Assembly (NCBI GenBank): GCA_038363925.1
Contig: JAQQWL010000015.1
Span: forward strand, 682,001-746,000
Origin: Apiospora phragmitis
Taxonomy: Eukaryota; Ascomycota; Sordariomycetes; Amphisphaeriales; Apiosporaceae
Direction of reading: 5' to 3'
DNA length: 64,000 nt
Part shown: one piece after another, positions 56,926 through 64,000 of the stretch
How the letters are laid out: the number at the start of each line of letters is the position of its first letter
Numbering within the stretch: the stretch's first letter is position 1
Program-made: the position numbers and the translations under genes
Notes under the pieces: model-generated
Databases searched by the model: none
What the model saw: the letters and a program-made list of their open reading frames with translations, nothing else
What the model was told of the DNA's origin: nothing

Positions 56926-59900
56926 AAAACTAAAGCTGTTTATATTAATTTAAAAGGAGTATATAATACCCCTCGTAATTAGTATTAAAAATAAATATAA
57001 ATAATAAAATATAACGATTAAATCTCGATTAAACCTAGAATTTATATTTATATACGAAAGCTTATTTAATATTAATTAATAGTTACGTAAAGTAATTATA
57101 AATTAGTAAGAGTAAAGAGACGGTTTTATGCCCTTATCGATATAAGGGCGACCGTACTAAGGAGCTCCGAGAATTTCCGCCCGTTAAAGATTTAAAGGAA
57201 GAGCCGAACTAAATTAACCGTACGAGGAGGAACCTCTTTTTTTAAGTATATATTATAAAAAAGAGACTAGGTTTCGAATTATACGCGAAACTAATTAAAT
57301 TTTATATAATTATATATTTAAATAACCTTATCGTACGATTTATAAAATAATAACCCTTATTAAAATAGAATTAATTACGGTCGGCGAATCGGGATCGAGC
57401 TTAAACGTATCGAATTTAAATAAACCGATAACTTTAAACCTTAAACTACTTATATACGAAGAGGTATTTTAAAATATCGAGATTTTATTAATAATTTAAA
57501 AAAAGAATATTAACCTCGTTTTTTAAAAACTCGAACTTTTAAATATATTTTTCGAAAAAATAATACCCGAACTATTTATAATATACTTTATATAATACTT
57601 TTTAAAATATTATATATTAAAAATAAAAAGAACTTTTTTTAAAAAATTCTTTATTATAAAATTTAATAAATAAACCGAGTACTAATTTAATTAAATTAAT
57701 TATACGTTTTAAAAAAAACTTTTTAATTATTTTAAAAAATACGGAGTCGATATATTAATAAACGGATCCTTTAAAGCCAAGCTCGCAAGCCTAGTATTAC
57801 CGGCCGCTCCCGCACATCAATAAGACCGACCGGTAGAACCGACTTCGGAAACCTAAAAAGAGGACGTTCCACACGCTTCCCGAGAACAGGTAATCGAACA
57901 ACCGCCGCCTAAGCTAGAAACACCCGGTCTCCGTACGGAGTAATCGTTCGCGATACTATAAGGTACTCTAAAACCGACGTTTAATCCCGGAGTTTCAAAC
58001 ACTCTAGGCCCGACGTCCAACCCTAGATTCCCAAGTACCTGAGCGTCGCAAAATATCGTCCTTTTTCTTTCTCCGACTCCGGTACCGCCAGACCAGACCG
58101 TACGATTATCTAGTCCAGCGTACGTTACGGAGTATAATATCCTTCTAAGCCGAGTTATTTATATTAATAAAATTAATTAAAATAAAGTTATTACTTTTTT
58201 AAAGGTATAAAAGAAAAAAAAGAATTATACCGGTAAGCCGTATAATATTTTCTATAATAAAGTATAGATATTTATTAAAATATACCGACGGCTAGATATA
58301 CCGGAAAACTAGTATTATATAATCTTCCCGGATATTTTTTCTGGCCGTCCAGAGGTATTTTATTTTAATTATATCGGACTCGGAAAAAAATAAAACGAGA
58401 TATATTATTTTATAAACTCGTATTTTAATACGATAATAAATTATATATAATATTTTATAAATTAAATAATAATTTTTTTTATATAAATAAAAAATAAAAA
58501 CGTCGAGAAGTAATTTATTAAGGTTTTAGAAATCCTGTTAAATAAGCTTTAACGCGTATAACGAGCCTTTAAAAAAAGATTTAAAAAAGAGATCGCTTTT
58601 TATACTTTAATTATACGAGCTTATAGAGAAGTTCCGAAACTTATACCGGCCTTTATTAATTAAAAAGTAACTTGCAAAGCGTTATTTTTAAACCTTCGCA
58701 TATCGTTAAATATAATAATAAACTAAAAGTTTTCGAAGTAATATTTAATAAAGGAACTATATCGAAACCTAGCTATAAATACGTACCTAATTAATAAACG
58801 GTTTATAAATAATTATATAAGAAAAAAACCGATTAATTTATAATAACGTATCTCATAAGCGAATATCCTATATAAGCGAATGTCTTATTCTTTTATACCT
58901 TTTTTAATAAAATATAAGTTAATTTTATTATAACGTATTTAAAATATTAAAATTATTCGGAATTTTTATCTTTAAATATTTCTATATTATTTTAATAAGT
59001 ACGCGTATTATACCCGGGCTCTCCGTAAATTTTATAACGTTATAAACGTGTTTTAAACGTTTTTATATAATTACTTTTTTAACGCGATTCGTTTTATAAC
59101 TATTTATTAATATCCTTTTAAAACTATAAGTTTTTTTTAACTTATATACGAAATAATCCTCTATTTTATAGCCGTTTTTTTTTATATAGCGGCGCCGGTT
59201 AAATATTTTATTTATTTTTTAAAATATCGCGTTTTTATTTTTTAAAAAAATAATTCGATATATAATATATATTATAACCTTTACAATCTAATTAAAATTA
59301 ATTAAAATAAACGTTAAAAAGTTATTTTAATACTGTACGATACGGTTTTAAATATATTCGGTTTAAGATTAAGCCTTAATCGGGTTATTTAAAATTTTTA
59401 ATTCTTAAAAAATAAATAAGCTAAAAAACGTTCCTAAAAGTATTAAAATATATAGCTTTATATTTAATTATAAAATAATATATTCCGGATTATACGAAAC
59501 GAGTTTTATTTTTCGAAAGCTTCCTCGTATATTTAAAACGGTAAAACACGTTAATAAAAAGTTTTCCTTTAAAATATAAATAATATACGCTTATATAAAA
59601 TATTTAATTTCTTTTTTATACGCTTTTTTTAATATATAAAAATAATTAATATTAAAAAATTAAAGCTTATATAATAAATAAAAAAGTATATAAAATATAA
59701 TAATCGAGTTTTTTTTATAATAAAGTTCGAAAATTATCGAGTAATAATTTTTATAGCTGTTTAAAACTAAAAAGTAATAATAACCTTTTATATAAAACTT
59801 AATATATTAATTAAAATATCGAATTTAGTTTTTACCTCTTTTATTTATAATTTAACTATTTTTAATATTTATAATTACTTAATTGTTTAATAATAAACTA

Positions 59901-62900
59901 TTTTTATACTAAGAAAAGAGGTACGTTTTCTTAATAAAAATAATATATAAAAGAATAACGTAACCGTATAATCTGACGCTTTAAATAATTATAACTTATT
60001 CCCAGTTCTTTTAGTATATTATTTTAAGCTTTTCGTATTGATTAAAAGTAATTATAATTATTTTAAGGGAGATTTAACTTATAAAAAAGCCGGTCTCGTT
60101 AAAATTATAAATATCCTCCTCTTAAATCCCGTATTTATAAATTGTATTTTATATAAAAATAAATTACGCGCGATACGCGTCGGGATTTTTATAAAAAACT
60201 CTTTAATAATCGATTCTTCGGTTAAAACGCGTCCGGAGGTCTGGTTATTATCGTATAAAATTAAAGGCCTAATTAACGCCGACGCGTCCCGCGTCGCGTA
60301 AATTAAATAATTAATTCGCTATATCTTTTATATTACTTAGCCGGGGAAAAAACGATCGTATATTTAAATTAATAATATATTAAATAATCGCATCTTTTTC
60401 GGAATTTAAAAGCTTTCGAAAATTCGTAAATATTTTACGTTATATAGGTTAATTATTTTATCTATGCTATAAAGTTTTCGATAAGACGTAATAAATTAAT
60501 ATAGCTTTTTATACGTTTAAAATTAAGTTTTCTTAAAACGTTTAAAACGTTAAAATTATATTACTCTTTTTTTAAAGTTATAACATTTTCGGACGTAAAA
60601 AAATATAAAAAAAGGTTCAAGTTATAAGGAAATTTATAAAAGTGGGACATTCGCTTGTAGGATACGTTAGTAGATTACTATATAATAGCCGACCATTAGA
60701 ATAAAACAAGAACTAGCGACCTATAAACACGTTCCGACTTAAGCTATTATACAGGAACCGGCAGTTCGAACGAGGAACCTGCCGAATCTGCTATAAGTAA
60801 GGCTGTTAGTTAATAAACTACCTAGCCGAAAAACGAACCTATATAATAACTTAATACCTTTAAACGTGTAATAATATTAAATAAGATCTTTTTACTTAAG
60901 ATAAATACGAGGATTTCGTTTAAAACTAAGAAGGGGAAAAAAGAGGAGCTAAAAAACGATAAAAAAGAATATAATTATTTCGATTTAAAAAATATATAAT
61001 AAAGCATTATTTATTTAATAGACGCCGTGTTTTATTACCGGCTTATTAATAAGGATATTTACTTTTTAAGAGTTATTATATAAGCCGACTAATTTAACCT
61101 TAATAGCTTATATAGCTAGACTTATTAAAAAGAGCTTTAAAATACCGGCGCCGCCTTATTTTTAATAATTAAAAAGCCTTAAATAAAGGCCTACGTATAA
61201 AAGAACCTATATACACGAATTAACTAAGCCCCGGGAAGCGTCGAAATTAAGTTTAAAAGCTTAAAGCTTATTTTATTAATTAAAATAATTAATATATAAA
61301 ACCGATTAAAAATAATTAAGTATTATATTTTAGATATTATAACCTTTTTTCTATTCTCGCTATACGACGCCGACCGGTTTAAAACGTATTATAATAATAT
61401 CTTTAATTTTATTATATAAGAAAATAGCGAAACATTTTTTATAATTAAGAAATAAAGACACCCGTTCTTTAATACCGGCCGTACGGAAGCGACGTTATAT
61501 TTTATTAAAGGATAGCTTCGATACCTCTATTAGTAGTTTAAATACCCTCATATAAAGAAGCTCTATACTTTCTTAAAGAACGCCGGCTATAACGATATAG
61601 ACCCTGCTATTTTTAACGAGATCTAGAAGTTATGCTCTTAATGCTAATCGTACGATCCGGCGCCGTAAAGATTTAAATTCTTATTATAAAATAAATACGA
61701 CTTTAATTACGAGATTACTATAAACGTTATTTATATTAACGAATAGAACGCACTTTATATAATCGATTCGAATATATCCTTTTAAACGGCTATATTCTTA
61801 TATTCGCTTAGTATATAAAATACCTAGAATACCTTTTATAAATACTAGATATACGTATATTAAAGACTTTTTAACTATATCTCGCACGATTTAAGTATAT
61901 ACTTTTAAAAAGAGTTTCGCGACCACGTATAAATAATAAGAATTACTTATAAATAAATATTTATCGAAACTTATTAAATAATAAATAAAGTTAAACGAGT
62001 ATACGTTCCGTTATATAAAGCCTTTAATATTTTATAAAAAAATCTCGGTTATTATATAAATATTAAAATAATATTTTAAATAATAATTAAAGCTTTAAAC
62101 GATACGGCTAGCCCTAATAGCCTAATACCTACCTTACTCGTATTTAGAGTATACCTTGGTATTAATAAGAACTTATTACCGTTATTAAAAATCTAAATAC
62201 GAGAAGAAGCTATATAAAAAGTAATAAAAATATTTTAGAAAATATATATAAATATCGATATTTATTAAGCTCTAAATACCCGGAATAAATTAGCTACTTA
62301 AGATATCTTAATATTCCCGCTCCGGAGTGAAGTTTTAATTTAGCGGGAAAAAAAAGGATAAACCGGACTATATAAGATAGTAGCTATCGAAGACCGTATA
62401 ATTCGAGTAAATACCCCAAACGGCTTAAAAGCCTTTCGAATAATTTAAATTAAGCCGTATTACTAAGAAGAAGCCGGAGAACTATATAACTAACCGGAAT
62501 TATAAACAGATCCGAAATAGCCGGTAAATACCTTAAATACCAAATTGATAACCGAGGAAATTACGGTAATTCCCGTATAATATAGCCGAGTACGATTTAA
62601 AAAATATTTACTCCGGAACGCTCGAGCCGCTATATTCCTTACTTAAAAAGAATAAGAGAATTATAACTTAATAATTAAACTTTAATAAAACGGGGTTATT
62701 ACCTCGTTTAAATACCTATTCTAAAAGTCCGACATAGAAGAGATTAATAATCTCGCCGTACGAAGGGTTTTCGAATTTATTCGATTCGATCCGAATAAGT
62801 ATACCGGCCGGAGAATTTTTAAAACACGGCTCGTATAAGAGATTAAGGGTAAAACTACGAAGCTATACGAGAAGTTTAAGCTCGTAATATAAAACTATAG

Positions 62901-64000
62901 AGATATAGAAAAGGAGGTTATTTTAACCTAGTTATTAATAATTTAATAAATAAGCTAAAGACTTTTTTTAACCTCCGGACAGACCTTAATCCGAGACTTT
63001 AACGTATAAAACGAGCTACGCGATATTATATAAGCTTATACCTAATCGTACGATAAGTTAAACTAATTAATTTATATACGCTTATTAATAAAGTTAAAGA
63101 TTTAATACCTCGAAAAAATATTATTTTAAATTATATTACCTTTATACGGATTAATAAAGTTAAGATTTTATTAATTTAAAACGTATTATAATTATTATAT
63201 ACGAAATTTAGAAATAATTATATTAATATATAACGCCTATTTATTATTTATTATAAAAAGACCCGATACCTTCGGTATTATAGTAATATAAACCGACGAT
63301 ATGTTTAGTTTTATTACAGCCCCTTTTTTTTTAAAAAAGAGGAAAAAAAGCTAGTAGAGGAATAATTCCGTATAAAGCTAAAAAACATTTTAATTAAAAA
63401 CACGCCGATCGAGTTTAATAGAAGTAAGATTCGGTTAAAATTATACGATATCTTTTTCGAGTAAAAGGGATAAGCTAATTAATTAAAACTTATTAACTTT
63501 AAAGTTATTAATAGAAGTTAATAATACGTCTTTTAATATATAAGAGGAGCATATTTCGTATTTATCTATTAATTAAAGGCAGCGTATAACCTATTTACCG
63601 CCGCTTAAGTATAGACCCTAGAGGATAAAGATATCGAAAACCTAAATATATAGATTAATTAGCAGATCTATAATTAAATACGCGACCTGAAATATATCCC
63701 GCTTAACCTTTACCGTACGAAAATGTATATCTTTACCGACGGCTCGTTCGTAAATAACGAAGACCTGACTTCTTAACTCGGATACTTAATTTTATTAGGC
63801 TAAAAGATTTATTATATAAAGGATAAATTTTAAATTTAGGGTAATATTATCTATTAGAGCTTAATTAAATATAAAAGAGTCATTAAGAGCGTACTAGTTA
63901 GCGAACTATATAGCATAACTTCCGGTATAAATAATAGTATTATATTAAGTACCAGGCTTAAAAGAATCGTATAAATATTAAAATTTTAAGATATTTCGAT
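56926..64000 (+). mobile_element. Copia-type LTR retrotransposon, RIP-decayed, split by copy C and running out of the window
   Basis: Plus strand. The gag-like part at about 57770-58845 reads in pieces (FSGRPEVFYFNYIG..., long UBN2-like gag). After the pogo copy C (58846-60667) pol follows. 61500-61640 has a GAG-pre-integrase-like segment (RYLYQQFKYPHIKKLYTFLK if TAG codons are read as Gln). 62080-62470 has the integrase end (ALNDTASPNSLIPTLLVF, and later FRITQIKPYYQEEAG). 62700-63140 has the RT start (VFEFIRFDPN ... FKTRLVQEIKGKTTKLYEKF). 63290 reads FGIIVIQTDD, and 63730-63960 is RNase H (MYIFTDGSFVNNEDL, SVLVSELYSIT). These match the fungal copia-type pol I know. Stops are almost all TAA/TAG from CAA/CAG by C-to-T change. 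Left boundary uncertain; the 5' LTR was not found and the right end is beyond the window. Confidence 0.75.
58846..60667 (-). mobile_element. Pogo/Fot1-type DNA transposon, copy C, inserted in the copia element (RIP-decayed)
   Basis: 1822 bp, TA duplication at 58844-58845 and 60668-60669. Ends ACGTATCTCATAAGCGAATA and its inverse. It is the reverse orientation of copies A and B: its right end (CTTAGCCGGGGAAAAAACGA, then inverted end) equals the left part of copy B. The open frame 60038-60301 on the plus strand is antisense to the transposase and chance-open because RIP removed few stops there. No intact gene. Confidence 0.8.

Noticed and set aside
60038..60301. Open frame of 87 codons on the plus strand of the transposon nest
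   Set aside because: It is antisense to the transposase region of copy C, extremely I/K/N-rich, and open by chance in AT-rich decayed DNA.

Overview
The window is nuclear DNA of a filamentous ascomycete (Pezizomycotina, most likely a plant-associated Sordariomycete). The evidence is short 50-90 nt introns with GTRNGT donors and CTAAC-like branch points, fungal protein families (RRP15, YAH1-type ferredoxin, Ugo1-like carrier, HET, NACHT and DUF6594 proteins), and long AT-rich blocks almost devoid of CpA/TpG but keeping CpG. That last pattern is the signature of repeat-induced point mutation (RIP) acting on transposons. There are no CRISPR arrays, operons or bacterial gene structure.

Layout. 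0-5 kb holds housekeeping genes: the rRNA-processing factor RRP15 (cut by the window edge), mitochondrial [2Fe-2S] ferredoxin on the minus strand, and an Ugo1-like mitochondrial fusion carrier. 5-7 kb holds a HET-domain gene relic without its core. 7-13 kb holds a secreted GMC oxidoreductase, a class III-type sirtuin and, convergent to the sirtuin, a dienelactone hydrolase. 14-18.7 kb is a ubiquitin-specific-protease-like gene split by a RIP-decayed TIR transposon that carries a tRNA-derived SINE-like repeat. 20-24.3 kb holds a hypothetical protein, a small secreted cysteine-rich protein and a YCxxHxC-repeat protein. 24.4-28.4 kb sits where a nicotinamide nucleotide transhydrogenase (NNT) gene should be: the last three exons read cleanly, but about 3.5 kb upstream is garbled. 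29.6-36 kb holds small conserved or decayed genes. 36.5-39.3 kb is a RIP-decayed pogo/Fot1-type transposon carrying a younger 896-bp insertion. 39.5-52 kb holds an accessory set: a two-repeat protein, two tandem coiled-coil paralogues, a small mitochondrial-type membrane protein, a NACHT (NLR-like) NTPase, a DUF6594 gene and a small Cys/His protein. 52.6-64 kb is a nest of RIP-decayed elements: a pogo copy with another Fot1-type element inside it, and a copia-type retrotransposon split by a further pogo copy.

Two themes cut across the window. First, many otherwise good genes carry single-base frameshifts at G/C homopolymers (GMC oxidoreductase, dienelactone hydrolase, YCxxHxC protein, USP) or one in-frame stop (USP, coiled-coil, DUF6594, NACHT, two-repeat protein). 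With the garbled NNT region this suggests either residual consensus errors of a long-read assembly or real decay. Second, the transposon nests can be dated relative to one another through TA or 8-bp target duplications. Exon borders below were derived by reading splice signals and reading frames; no alignment or search was run.
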